NCBI GenBank assembly: GCA_029168955.1
Contig: JAPDOI010000116.1
Span: 799,501-863,500 of the forward strand
Length of the DNA stretch: 64,000 nucleotides
From: Aplectana chamaeleonis
Taxonomy: Eukaryota > Nematoda > Chromadorea > Rhabditida > Cosmocercidae
Direction of reading: 5' to 3'
The position numbers were made by a program, and so were the translations under genes. This document shows positions 47,885 through 59,539 of the stretch, in pieces. The notes beneath the pieces were generated by a model that saw only the letters and a list, made by a program, of their open reading frames with translations, was not told the DNA's origin and did no database searches. Positions within the stretch are counted from its first letter, which is position 1. The number at the start of each line of letters is the position of its first letter.

Positions 47885-48047
47885 CTCAGGCGATTCTCAG
47901 CACCGAACAGGAGTCGGAGCTTGTGGCAACTGCTGTTGCTGTCCGGGGCCAGATGAAGGGGCCCGGACAGCATCAGCAGTGGCCCGGACAGCAACAGCTA
48001 TGGACCCGAAGTAAGCGAGAACAAGCCGAATGGTCGGATCGCCTAAG
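47885..48047. mobile_element. CTCAGGCGA MITE, shortened, 66 bp from exon a
   Basis: CTCAGGCGATTCTCAG and GATCGCCTAAG termini with TA on both flanks. Centre CAGCATCAGCAGTGGCCC. Confidence 0.7.
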
Positions 48048-48113
48048 TATTTCACTTTATGTATATGAGGTAGGCAGGCTGAAGAAGTGCCGGGAAAAGT
48101 CGTAAAAAGGTAC

Positions 48114-48241
48114 CTGGTTGAAAATGGGATCTCGTCCCCGTTTGACCTCCGAGGTTTGCTCCTTGCCGGATTTCAGACCAGGTATAGACACCTTGCAGAT
48201 GGCCATCATCTCCAACTCGGGTTTCAGCTGACCGGCAAGTC
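48114..48241 (-). CDS. Synaptotagmin-like gene, exon a (first half of C2A)
   Basis: Internal exon of 128 nt. A TTTTCAG acceptor precedes it and a CAG|GTACCT donor follows it. The only open frame starts after two carried bases and ends in phase 0, giving 42 residues that run from LAGQLKPELEMM through AICKVSIPG and the C2 hallmark RGRDPIFNQ, the counterpart of the NPxFNE strand in synaptotagmins. It joins in frame to exon b, whose first residues EFFFDH continue the same beta strand. Synaptotagmins are membrane-trafficking proteins with tandem cytoplasmic C2 domains. The first C2A strands must come from an upstream exon that I could not identify. The C2 assignment is firm; the subfamily is not. 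Two CTCAGGCGA-family MITEs lie 66 bp and 170 bp away on either side. Confidence 0.85.
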
Positions 48242-48411
48242 CTGAAAACGGGATTTCTTTGAAAATATTTCATTCGAAGTCTCTCATGGAAGAGAACGAG
48301 AAAAATAACATTTCTAGAAAATATGGGAAAATATTTTGTCAAAAATTGGAGAAAAGGTTATAGAAAAAAATGTTCCGTCAAGTTTCACACAAAGCTCTAT
48401 TACTGAACATT

Positions 48412-48644
48412 CTCAGGCGGTTCTCGGCCCCGAGCCGCACCGAATAAAAATCGGAGCCGCCTGACAGTTCGGCTCGTTCTCCCAAGCTCCGAGCTGCTGC
48501 TGTTCGGGCCAACCGGAATAGCCCGGACAGCAACAGCAGTGGCCCGGAAAGCAACATCAGTGGCCCGGACAGCAACAGAAGCCGACTCGAAGATTGGAAA
48601 AACGAGACGAACTGTCAGGCGGCTCGGGACGATAATCGCCTGAG
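48412..48644. mobile_element. CTCAGGCGA MITE, 170 bp upstream of exon a
   Basis: CTCAGGCGGTTCTCGGCCCC and GGGACGATAATCGCCTGAG ends with TT flanks. Typical arms and CTGTTGCTG/CAGCAACAG centre. Confidence 0.75.
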
Positions 48645-48958
48645 TTAAATGAAGGCTCATACACGCCGCAACGAGCGACGCGTTATGTATTTGTCATTTG
48701 TATTTATCGAAAATCGATATTTTTGTCACCTATCGATCGAAATATGGAGTATATACAGTTTATCGCAATGTAAGAAGGCTATGGTGCGGTTGCGGTCGGC
48801 ACACTAAAACTACGTTCGGAAACCTGGCACTTTGTCAGATTTCGTTATCGATCGACAGCACTGCTGATTTTCTGGGTGAGTTGCGTTTTTTTTGTTATTT
48901 TTTCATGTTTGTTTCTGCTTTATTTTTGTTTCTGACTTTTTAAATATTGTAAATACTC

Positions 48959-49595
48959 AGAAAAATGAAAACAAGTTACTTGTAACATAAAAGGCCAAAA
49001 ACAAGTTACTTGTAACATATCTGAGCTGATGTAAGTTACTTGTGACTTATCTCAGGTCATTTAAGTTACATGTAAGATATCGGCGGGATGCCGCGCGCGG
49101 TGCGCCTCCGATATATTACATGTAACTTAAATGACCTGAGATAAGTCGCAAGTAACTTACATCAGCTTAGATATGTTACAAGTGAATTATTTTCAATTTT
49201 TGTGAGGATACTGCGTGCAAGGCGCCTCAGATATGTTACATGTAACTTAAATGGCACAATATAAGTCGCAAGTAACTTAAGTCGGCCAAGAAGATATTTC
49301 CAAGGTTGATGTACGACGCACTCGCGGGGTCAGGCTTACGACTGGCGTTGCTGTTGGTTCAATTACCCAAGTTTGAGGTACTTGATCCCATACTATCAGG
49401 GAAGGCCCTGCACAGCATTTCTTTTGGCGTAGTGCGTGGCCTGGGACGCGCCCTCTGCGTCGCGTGTCGTCTACGTCACATGATGGCCACCCATAATCAA
49501 AATTCAAATGTAAGTTACATGTAACATAAGTGTAACTTACATGTAATATAATTGTAAGTTACATGTAATATAAATGTAAGTTATTTGAGACATGT
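48959..49595 (+). mobile_element. ACATGTAAC foldback element with SL1-like module
   Basis: Starts CTCAGAAAAATGAAAACAAG; the interior has the same order of palindromes as the 5.4 kb copy, and its uninterrupted AACATAAGTGTAAC near 49529 is the empty site for the element nested there. The right end (GTAAGTTATTTGAGACA) is diverged. Confidence 0.7.
49356..49461 (+). ncRNA. SL1-like RNA module, copy 4 (closest to SL1)
   Basis: The leader at 49356-49377 differs from SL1 at one base only (T5C). GTACTTG follows, pairing with CAAGT across the junction. ATTTCTTTTGG at 49417-49427 is an Sm-like site at nt 62-72. GACGC-N7-GCGTC at 49445-49461 ends a 106-nt module. It lies antisense to the C2 gene, upstream of the first visible exon. 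Confidence 0.45.
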
Positions 49596-49599
49596 TAGT

Positions 49600-50275
49600 T
49601 GAGACAGACTGGAGTTTGGTTTTTATCTATCTGAAAATTGGCCACCCAGAGAAATATCCTGATGCCTTCAGACTGCAGACAAACTTTGCCCTGAGATTAA
49701 TCTCATTAACAATGCCTAAACAAATATTCCAGTCTCATCTCGCGTCCAAATGTCTTCCCGAAAACCCCTGCTAGACTGCGGCTTCTGGAAGAATCCACTA
49801 ATCCATCAGCGCCTTTTGACATTCCCGGTAGCGGCAAGGTTATCTCAAGGACATGAGATGGACCTTCTAAAAGTCGACAAGACACTACCACCCATATATT
49901 ACTAGTAGTAATCCCTGGGGGGTTAGGGGGCTATCCGAAGAGTGAAGCCACGTCACGTGAGCGCCGGAGGCGATCTTTTGTGCAATAGAGCATCATCATC
50001 TCGCAGTTTTTTTCCCAGCCACCTATTCATCCGGCCGAAACCTTTCCCAACATATTATCAAATGCATTAGCGTTTTATGTGTGAAAAGGTCCCATCACGA
50101 ATGGAGTAGGCGCTGGTCATGATTGCTTGCTGCTTTCACCGGATATGGACTGAATAATACATCAGTTGGTGGGCGAAAATAGGCGATGAACAGCAGTTCA
50201 AGAACCAGGAAATTGTGGCGGAGAAGGATTTGTGAACAAGGAAGTTGGACGAGTTTTCACCCAGGTTTAGCGGGG
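49600..50275. other. Stretch without recognised features
   Basis: Unique DNA between the foldback element and the satellite. A short minus-strand frame (49706-49891) lacks a proper acceptor and is not called. Confidence 0.4.
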
Positions 50276-50282
50276 AAAACAC

Positions 50283-53200
50283 AATGGGCGGCAGCAGTTA
50301 GTTATAGTTTGCGGCACTGAGCGACAGTGAGCGTCGCTAGACGATAATTGCCTATGGTCGATAACCTATCTCAGAAACCTTGTTTGGAGTTGGGTAAAAA
50401 AATTGAGCGGGGAAAAGTGACGCACAGTTTACAACTATGAGCCATAGCTAGCGGTAGTGAAGCGACAATAGGCGAAAGTAGACGACAGTTGGCGACAATG
50501 AACGATAGTAAGCGAGTCTTGGGAGAAGAATCGGAGTGAAGACGCTCTATTGGTGGAAGACCTTTGTTGACCGATGTATGTAAAAAAAACGCCGTGGGCG
50601 GCATAGTTAGCGACAGTTGGCGACAATGAGCGACAGGTGTCAGCGCTGGGTTATTATATTAAGCTATATTATATTATCGATATTAAGCGAGTCTATGAAA
50701 AAAAGTGAGTTCGGAGGGTGCAAAACTTTGGTGACCTGAACTGAACGACCTTGAACGGTAGTTGGCAAAAGTAGGCGACAGTTTGCGACAATAGGCGACG
50801 GCAATCAGCTATGGTTAGCGGCACTGAGCGACAGTGAGCGTCGTATGACGATAATTGCCCATAGTGGATGACCTATTTGAGAAAACTGTATTTGAAGTCG
50901 GGGCGAAGAATTGGTGAAAGTGTGGGGGAAAATGACGCACAGTTGGCAGCTATGAGCGATAGCTAGCGGTAGTGAAGCGACATTGGGCGACAGTGGGCTA
51001 CAGTGGGCGACAGTTGGCGACAATAAGAAAATAAATGAATGGAGTTGCGCTTTTAGTGGATGACGTTCAATGATCGATGTGGATTCGAAGAAACCGAAAG
51101 CGCCATAGTTGGCGACAGTTGGCGACAGTGAGCGACGGCTGGAGCTGCAGAGCAATATTAAGAAACATTAAATTAAAGGGTTCATGAATGAAGATGATCG
51201 GATGACGGATGAAGGGGGAAAGGCTGTAACATGAACTAGACGACCCGGACAGGTAGTTGGCGAGAGTAGGCGACAATTGGCGAAAAAGTGCGTCAACTGG
51301 TGACATCAATCAGCTATAGTTAGCGCACTGAGGGACAGTGAGCGTCACTGGGCGATAATTGCTAATGGTGGATGACTTATTTGAGAGCCTATATTTGAGG
51401 TTAGGTGGAAGGAGTAGTGGACGTGCGCAGAAGAGTGATGCACAGTTGACAAAGATGAGCGATGGCTAGCGGTAGTGAGCGACAATAGGCGAAAGTAGAC
51501 GACAGTTGCCGTACCTATGAGCGATATCGAGTTTCGGGAAACGAATCGGGTGCACTATTGGTGGAAGACGTTCAATGGTCGATGTGCGCTTGAAAAAACT
51601 GCAAGCGGCGCATATGGCGACAGCTGGCGACAGTGAGCGATAGATGCGCGCACTGTCGTAAACTGCGCGACAGCTTGCGATACTGGGCGATATTAGGCGA
51701 ATAAATGTAAAAAAGTGAAATTAGAGGGCGAATGGAAGAAGATGATGGGAAGACGGATGTAAGAGGGAAGGGCTGGTGAAATCAACTGAACGACCTTGAA
51801 CGGTAGTTGGCGAAAGTAGGCCACAATTGGCGACAATGGGCGACGACAATCAGCTATAGTTGGCGGCACTGAGCGTCGTATGGCGATGATAGCCCATGGT
51901 GGATGACCTATTTGAGAAAACTATGTTTGAAGTCGGGTTGAAGAATTGGTGCAAATGTGGGGAAAAGTGACGCACAGTTAACAACTATGAGCGATAGCCT
52001 GCGGTAGTGAAGCGACAATAGGCAACAGTAGACGACATTTGGCGACAATAAACGATTTTAAAGTACTATTGGGAGAGGAATCGGATTGCACTATGGGTGA
52101 AAGACGTTCAATGATCGATGTAGGTTCAAAAAAAAGTCAAAAGCCATAGTTGGCGACAGTTGGCGACAAAGGGCGACAGCTGGCGCTACTGGGCGATATT
52201 AAACGAGTCCATGTAAAAAAATCAAGTAGAGGATGGAGTGAAGAAGACAATGGAATGACGGTTGTGGGGGAGGGGAACGCTTTGTCGTAAACTAGACCAC
52301 CCGGCAAGATAGTTGGCGAAAGTAGGCGACAATTGGCGGCAATAGGCGACAGCGATCAGCTACGGTTAGCGTCACTAAGCGATAGTGAGCGTCGTTTGGC
52401 GATATTTGCCTATGGTGTACAGCTTATATGAGAGACTATACATATTTGAGGTTTGGTGAAAGAACTTGTGAACGTGCGGGAAAAAGTGACGCACAGCTAA
52501 CAACTATGAGCGATAGCTAGCGGTAGTGAAGCGACAACAGGCGACAGTGGGCTACAGTAGGCGACAGCTTGACAGCAATAAGAAAAGAAAAGAATCTGGC
52601 CGTGCTAATAGATGGAGACATTCAGTGAAAGATATAGGTCTGAGAAAAATCGCGAGCGGCATACATAGTTGGCGACGGTTGACGACAGTGGGCGACAGAT
52701 GGAGCCACAGGGCGATATTAAACGAGTTCAAACGTCACATTAGAGGGTGAATGGGAGATGATAATTGGATGACGGGTGTAGGGAGGAAACGCTGTGACAT
52801 AAACTAGACGATCCCAACAGGTAGTTTGCGGAAGCGGGCGACAATTGGCGACGACAGGAGACAGCAATTGACTATAGTTAGCGGCACTGAGCGACGATGA
52901 GCGTCATTAGACGAGAATCGCCTATGATGGATGACCTATTTGAGAACCTACATTTGAGGTTGGGTTGAAGGATTGGTGGATGTGCGGGTAATAGTGACCC
53001 ACAGTTAACAAATATGAGCGATGGCTAGTGGTACTGAGCGACAATAGGCGACAGTAGGCGACAGTTGGCGACGATAAGCGAGATCTAAACGAGTTTCGTG
53101 AAAAGGATCGGGTTGCACTACACGATTGGTGGAAGACGTTCAGTGATCGACGTTAGCTCGAAAGAACAGCGAGCGTCATAGTTCGCGACAGCTGGCAGCA

Positions 53201-55230
53201 GTGAGCGACGGCTGGAGCTACAGAGCGATATTAAGAAAAGTCGTGTGTATTAGAGGGTGGATGAATGAAGATGATGGGTCTAGGGGAAACGCTGTGACAT
53301 AAACTGGACAACTCGGAACGGCAGTTGGCGAAAGTTCGCGACAACTGGCGACAGCAATCAGCTATAGTTAGCGGCACTGAGCGACGGTGAGCGTCATTAG
53401 ATTAGAATCGCCTATGATGGATGACCTATTTGAGAACCTATATTTGAGGTAGGGTTGAAGGATTGGTGGATGTGTGGGTAGTAGTGACCCACAGTTAACA
53501 AATATGAGCGATGGCTAGCGGTAGTGAAGCGACAACAGGCGACAGTGGGCTACAGTAGGCGACAGTTTGACAGCAATAAGAAAAGAAAAGAATCTGGTCG
53601 CGCTAATAGATGGAGACATTCAGTGAAAGATATAGGTCCGAGAAAAATCGCGTACTGCATAGCTGACATAGTTGGCGACGGTTGACGACAGTGAGCGACA
53701 GATGGAGCCACAGGGTGATATTGGGCAAGTTCATGTAAAAAAGTCACATTAGAGGGTGAATGGGAGATGATAATTGGATGACGGATGTAGGGAGGAAACG
53801 CTGTGACATAAACTAGACGATCCCAACAGGTAGTTTGCGGAAGCGGGCGACAATTGGCGACGACAGGAGACAGCAATTGACTATAGTTAGCGACACTCAG
53901 CGACAGTTAGCATCGTTTGGTGGACGACTTATCTCAGAAACTATATTTGAGGTTGGGTGGAAGGATTGATGAACGTGTGGGCAATAATGGCACACATTTG
54001 AGGTCCAGTGGAAGAACTGGTGAACGACAAATATTAGCGATAGCTCGCGGCAGTGAGCGACAATAGGCGACAGTAGACGACAGTTGGCGACAATAAGCGA
54101 GATCTAAACGAGTTCGTGAAAAAGAATCGAGATGCGCTATAGGTGGGAGGCGTTCATTTATCGATGTATGTTCGAAAAATTCGCGAGTGGCATAGTTGGC
54201 GACAGTTGGCGACAGTGAGCGACGTCTGGTGCCGCAGAGCGATATTAAGAAAAGTCAAATTAAAGGGTGGATGGAGGATGATAACGGGATGACGGATGGG
54301 GGGGGAACGCTTTGACATAAACTAAACGATCCGGACAGGTAGTTGACGAGAGTAGACGACAATTGGCGAAAAGAGGCGACAACTGGCGACAGCAATCATC
54401 TATAGTTAGCGGCACTGAGCGCCGTTGAGCGTCATTAGACGAGAATCGCCGATGATGGATGACCTATTTGAGAACCTATATTTGAGGTAGGGTTGAAGGA
54501 TTGGTGGATGCGTGGGTAATAGTGACCCACAGTTAACAAATATGAGCGATGGCTAGTGGTAGTGAGCGACAATAGGCGACAGTAGACGACAGTTGGCGAT
54601 AATAAGCGATATTAAATGAGTCCTAGGAAGAGAATCGAGTTGAACTATTGGTGGAATAGGTTCAATGACCGATGTACGTTCGAAAGAAAAAAACGCCATG
54701 GGCGGCATAGTTGGCGACAGCTGGCGACAGTTAGCGACAGGCGTCAGCACTGCGCGACAGCTGGCGCTACTGGGCGATGTTGAGTGAGTTCATATAAAAA
54801 ACAGTAAACATAGAAGGTGGAAAACGCTAGAGACAGAAAGTGGAGGACCCGGAACATTAGTTGGGGAAAGTAGGCGACAATAGGCGACAATGAGCGATAT
54901 TTAGCAACTTACTGAAAAAGCTTTAAAAAAACAGATTTGTTAAGAAGCGATGAATGATCAAAGGACCTGCGGGGAAAGCAGCGAGCGACACGCAGTTTGC
55001 GGCTCCGATCGACACTGGACGGCGGTAGGCGACTATAATCAGCGATCCTGAGCGATAGTGAGCGACACTTGGTGATGGTGAGCGTGTGAACAAATTTTTG
55101 ATTTCGCTGCAGGTGGAAGAGAACAAATTGTGGAAGGAAATGCCACCACAACCAGCAAATGGCACATAGTTGACGACAGTAGGCGACAGCAGGCTACAGT
55201 TGGCGACAGCGAGCGACAATAAGTAGCAAG
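50283..55230 (+). repeat. GGCGACA satellite, left arm of a giant inverted repeat
   Basis: Dense short units such as TTGGCGACAGTGAGCGACA within higher-order units of about 490-532 bp. The marker GTGACGCACAGTTAACA or its GTGACCCACAG variant starts at about 50419, 50934, 51437, 51969, 52488, 52996, 53486 and 54524 (the last gap is two units). Between markers are TTTGAGGTTGGGTGGAAGGA and GACGTTCAATGATCGATGT segments. Confidence 0.85.
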
Positions 55231-55757
55231 TTTTCACTCCTCATTCCAGATTTTCAAACCTTTGAAGGTGAGAAAAGTCTCACAATCGTCGAAGTTTATC
55301 AGCCAGATGTTCGATTCCATCAAATATTCTGTGGCTGGTCCCCCCCCCCCCACCCGCCAGAGCTCATATTGCATAACGAGAGGCTCCGGGGAAAGGGCTA
55401 TTATTGGATTCTGTCTAATCCACACGTATATGTAGTACATGCAGAGACATTGTTTAACCAAGAAATAACATATGCATAAACGAGCATGGGTCCGCATGTT
55501 GTTGCCGGGGGAAACAGCTGCTATCGGACGAGAGCACTTTTGGTGCACCACATCATCGAGAGCTCCTTGGAGGCAAGGAAAACTCTCAGTTCGATCAAGT
55601 TGATGTGAAAAAAACAGAAATTTTCACCGAGGGAAAGTTTGTTTTCGGGATAAACTTCGCTTATTTCAGACCTAAACATCAATACTAAAATGGAGAATTC
55701 AAGTTTTTTTCCCGAATGGATTGAAAAGACTCCATGGTTAACACACTGACTTCCAAA
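55231..55757. other. Spacer between the two satellite arms
   Basis: About 0.53 kb of non-satellite DNA with a C12 tract at 55340-55351. No gene or RNA recognised. Confidence 0.6.
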
Positions 55758-56107
55758 AAGCCGCTTATTGTCGCCAACTGTCGCTCAGCGACGCCGACTC
55801 TCGCTTTCTGTCGCTAACCCTAGCAGATGATTCCCAACAGAAATTCTCATTGGCCTTCTTCCTTTTTACACTTCTTAATCTCGCCCAGTATCGCTCATTG
55901 TCGCCAACTGTCGCTCACTATATCTGACTGTAGCGTATTACCGGGAAGGTCCTCCAATTCCACACCGTCCTTGACCCAACGTATTATCCGATTCTGACTC
56001 ATGTAGTTGCTCAGCAGCCGCTCATTATCGCCAAATGTCGCTCACTGACGCCGACTATTGCTCTCTGTCGCTAGCCCTAGGCACTCGCTTTCTCTTTTCT
56101 TAGGGAT

Positions 56108-56232
56108 AGTTTATACTCCCGCCGCCGAGCGGCGCGACGAGATGCAATCCTACAATATCGATCGCGCCGCGCCGCATGTCAATAATGCATAAATGCACTG
56201 TGACGCGCCGCTCGATGGCTGGAGTATAAACG
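56108..56232. mobile_element. Foldback MITE inside the satellite
   Basis: GTTTATACTCCCGCCGCCGA and CGATGGCTGGAGTATAAAC are inverted ends; the centre has TATCGATCGCGCCGCG. Related in composition to the ATCGACCGAAAATCGAT elements. Confidence 0.5.
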
Positions 56233-57009
56233 ACCCCTTACACTGCTCAATCTCGTCCAGTATCGCTCATTGTCTCCAACTGTCGCTCAACTACGCTCAC
56301 CATCGCTCTCTGTCATTAACCCTAATTGATGGTTCCTAACAGAATTTCTCACTCGCTTTCTCTCTTCTCAAACTGCTCAACCCCGCTCAGTATCCCCCGT
56401 TGTCGCCAATTGTAGCTCACCGACGCCAACTATCGCTCTCTGTAGCTGACCCTGCATAGCTCATGGTACTTAAAGGGATTTCTCGCTCGCTTTCTCTTTC
56501 CTTACTCTGCTCAATCACGCCCAATATTGCTCATTGTCGCCAACTGTCGCTCTATGACGTCGAGTGTCGCTATCTGTCGCTAACCTTACATAGCAGAAGG
56601 TTCCCAACAGAATTTCCTGTTATTTCTCTCTTCTTACACTGCTCAGTCTCGCCCAGTATCGCTTATTGTCGCCAACTGCTGCTTAGCGACGCCGACTGTC
56701 GCTGTCTGTCGCTAACCCTGGCTGATGGCTCCCAACAGGAATTCTCGCTCGCTTTCTCACCTCTTACACAGCTCAGGCTAACGCTCATTCTCGCCGACTG
56801 TCGCTCACCAACGCCGACTATCGCTCTCTGTAGCTGAACCTGCATAGCTCATGGTCCCCATTGAAACTTCTCGCTAGTTTTTCTTTCCTTATTTACACTG
56901 CTCAATCTCGCTCAGTATCGCTCATTGTCGCCAGCTGTCGCTCACTCTAGCTATCGCATCTTACATGGGAGGCCCTCCAATCCTCCACCGTTCCCGACCG
57001 AACGTGTTA

Positions 57010-57139
57010 GGCCGGTATCATACTTTCAGCGACGAGCGACGCGACGCAATGTTTACCATCAATATCGACCGAAAATCGATATGCCTGATATGTACTGACG
57101 CTGTTGCTGTCGCTGATCGCGGGAAGTATTATCCCGGCC
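57010..57139. mobile_element. 130-bp Harbinger-type MITE, copy 1
   Basis: GGCCGGTATCATACTTTC and GGAAGTATTATCCCGGCC are inverted termini flanked by TTA on both sides. Core ATATCGACCGAAAATCGATA. Confidence 0.75.
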
Positions 57140-57664
57140 TTATCGTATCCTGTCTCATGGAGTCGCCCAGCAGCCGCTCATTATCGCTAAATGTCGCTTA
57201 TTGCCGCTGACTATCGCTCTCTGCAGCCTAACCTACATAGCATATGGTTCCCAACAGATTTTCTCACTCGCTTTCCTTATTCTTACACTGCTCAATCCTC
57301 CCCGATATCGCTCATTGTCGCCATGTGTCGCTCACAATCTCTAACTATCGCATACTACCTGGAAGTCCCCCTGATTCCTCACCGTCCTTAACCCAACATG
57401 TTATCCTACTCAGTCTCATGGAATCGCTCAGTGTCGCCAACTGTCTCTCAGCGACGCCCACTATCGCTCACTGTCGCAGTGTGCCGCTCATTGTTTTTTC
57501 CACCGCGTCCCCCGATTCCCATCATTTTGCACCAAAAGCTTGAATACGTTTATTCACAGAGGCCGGTAAATGTCGCCCATTGTCGCCTACTGTCGCTTAC
57601 TCTAGCTATCGCATCTTACATGGGAGGCCCTCCAATCCTCCACCGTTCCCAACCCAACGTGTTA

Positions 57665-57794
57665 GGCCGGGATCATACTTTCAGCGACGAGCGACGCGAC
57701 GCAATGTTTACCATCAATATCGACCGAAAATCGATATGCCTGATATGTTCTGACGCTGTTGCTGTCGCTGATCGCGGGAAGTATTATCCCGGCC
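57665..57794. mobile_element. 130-bp Harbinger-type MITE, copy 2
   Basis: Nearly identical to the element 655 bp to the left, with the same TTA flanks and the same satellite context. It was therefore copied as part of a local tandem duplication and is not an independent insertion. Confidence 0.8.
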
Positions 57795-58769
57795 TTATCG
57801 TATCCTGTCTCATAGAGTCGCCCAGCAGCCGCTCATTATCGCTAAATGTCGCTTATTGCCGCTGACTGTCGCTCTCTGTAGCCTAACCTACATAGCATAT
57901 GGTTCCCAACAGATTTTCTCACTCGCTTTCCTTCTTCTTACACTGCTCAATCCTGCCCGATATCGCTTATTGTCGCCATGTGTCGCTCACAATCTCTGAC
58001 TATCGCATACTACCTGGAAGTCCCCCTGATTCCTCACCGTTCTTAACCCAACATGTTATCCTACTCAGGCTCATGGAATCGCTCAGTGTCGCCAACTGTC
58101 TCTCAGCGACGCCCACTATCGCTCACTATCGCAGTGTGCCGCTCATTATTTTTTTCTCACGGGTGTCCCTCTGTCCGTCGTCCCCCGTCTTGAACCTGAA
58201 GTCTGAATCCATTTATTTCATGAGGTCGCTTATTCTCGCCGACTATCGCTCTCTGTCGGTAACTCTAGCTGTTGATTTCCTACAAAACTTCCCACTCGCT
58301 CTCCCTCTTCTTACACTGTTGAATCTCGTCCAGTAGCCGCTTACTGTCGCCAACTGTCGCTCACTGACGCCTAATGTGGAACTCTGTATCCCAACATAAA
58401 TTCTCACTTGTCTTCTCTTTTCCTACACTGCTCATTGTCGCCCGGTAGCCGCTCATTATCGCCAAATGTCGCTCAATGACGCCGACCATCGCTCACTATC
58501 TCCAAGTATAGCAGATACCGCGAAAGCCCTCCAATCCTTCACCGTTCTCGACACAACGTGTATCCCATTCTGACTCATGAAGTCGCGCAGTAGTCGCTCA
58601 CTGTCGCAGTACGTCGACGCCAACTATCGCTGACTATCGCAGTGTGCCGCTCATTATTTTTTCACGCGCGTCCTCCAGTCGCCATCGTCTTGTACCCAAA
58701 GTTTAACTCTATGTATTCGATGAGGTCGCCCGATGTCGCTCATTGTCGCCAACTGTCGCTGGTAGTGGC

Positions 58770-59160
58770 TTTCCGCTTCTTCTTAGACTTTTCGCCGTAG
58801 GTAGCTCAAGCTTTTTGATATCTCAATTTATGTGAAAACTACCATTCTGCTCCCCTTAAACGCTCGAAAGAAGTTATTACGAAGTAAGGTCTGGGAGACA
58901 TGTCCGCCGGTCTATCCCTTTCTCCCCGAAATGTTCCCCGAGATTCGCGCAGTGAATAGAGCCGTGCTTCGCTCAAGTGCCGTATTTCCGAGCTTGAAGT
59001 TGAATGGATGGAGGAAGAGAGGGTAGGAGGAGATTTGTTTGGGAAGATAGACGAGTTCTTCTCCAACCCCGTAATAGTCGTCGTTTCAATCTACGTCAGA
59101 CGTACTTTTCAATTCAATTACGAGAAACCGCCGGCGTCACATGATTTCTAATAGTCGGTC
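58770..59160. other. Stretch without recognised features
   Basis: Overlapping short open frames on both strands near 58832-59066, without a domain. No gene called. Confidence 0.4.
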
Positions 59161-59168
59161 GGCCGGAG

Positions 59169-59408
59169 GCAGGGTTGAGCAGGCCGTTGCGACTGGCCAC
59201 CAAAAATTTACGACCCCCCCCCCAGTGACCAAAATTTTTACGAACCCCTGGAATGGAGAAATGGCTACCTTTCTGAGTGGTTTGGAGATAAACCCCATTT
59301 TTTTCCGAAGATTTTACGAGCCCCCCCCCCCAAATTTTCCTTTTTTTTAAAAATTTCCGGAATTTTTACGACCCCCGTCGCGACCGGTCGCAAGCCTGCC
59401 CAACCCTG
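59169..59408. mobile_element. 240-bp hAT MITE with perfect 8-bp duplication
   Basis: The ends CAGGGTTGAGCAGGC and GCCTGCCCAACCCTG are flanked by GCCGGAGG at 59161-59168 and 59409-59416. The interior has three TTTTTACGA(C)n segments with C tracts of 10 and 11. The 8-bp duplication and CAGGGTTG end place it with hAT elements, distinct from the CAGGGGTG family at 11.2 kb. Confidence 0.85.
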
Positions 59409-59539
59409 GCCGGAGGTTTCGTAAAGTGGCGACGATCTATGTCTTGGTGGCCGCGGGGAGCAATAACAATCCGAGGAATTCATCATTGCAAGTAGATGTA
59501 TGGCTTGATGAGGTTCCAGGAATAACTCTGGAATTCTCA

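Larger units (their letters stand above)
33405..48113 (-). other. Intron of the synaptotagmin-like gene (exon a to b), 14.7 kb
   Basis: Bounded by GTACCT...TTTTCAG in the sense of the gene. It contains the CA-rich hAT-like element, the 394/404-bp higher-order satellite, a largely unique stretch at 38.7-42.9 kb, a 0.5 kb foldback, an ACATGTAAC/SL-like foldback and several CTCAGGCGA MITEs. No exon was recognised inside. The in-frame, same-phase join of C2A halves across it supports it being a single intron. Confidence 0.75.
55758..58765 (-). repeat. GGCGACA satellite, right arm (inverted)
   Basis: The same short unit read on the opposite strand: TGTCGCCAACTGTCGCTCA is the inverse of TGAGCGACAGTTGGCGACA. 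Filler segments differ from the left arm (TTCCCAACAGAATTTCTCGC, CTTACACTGCTCAATC). Includes a 653-bp duplication carrying a Harbinger-type MITE. Confidence 0.85.

Noticed and set aside
49706..49891. Upstream C2A exon of the synaptotagmin-like gene
   Set aside because: The frame has a plausible LEITL strand, but no TTTCAG-type acceptor, and possible donors give the wrong or weak junctions.
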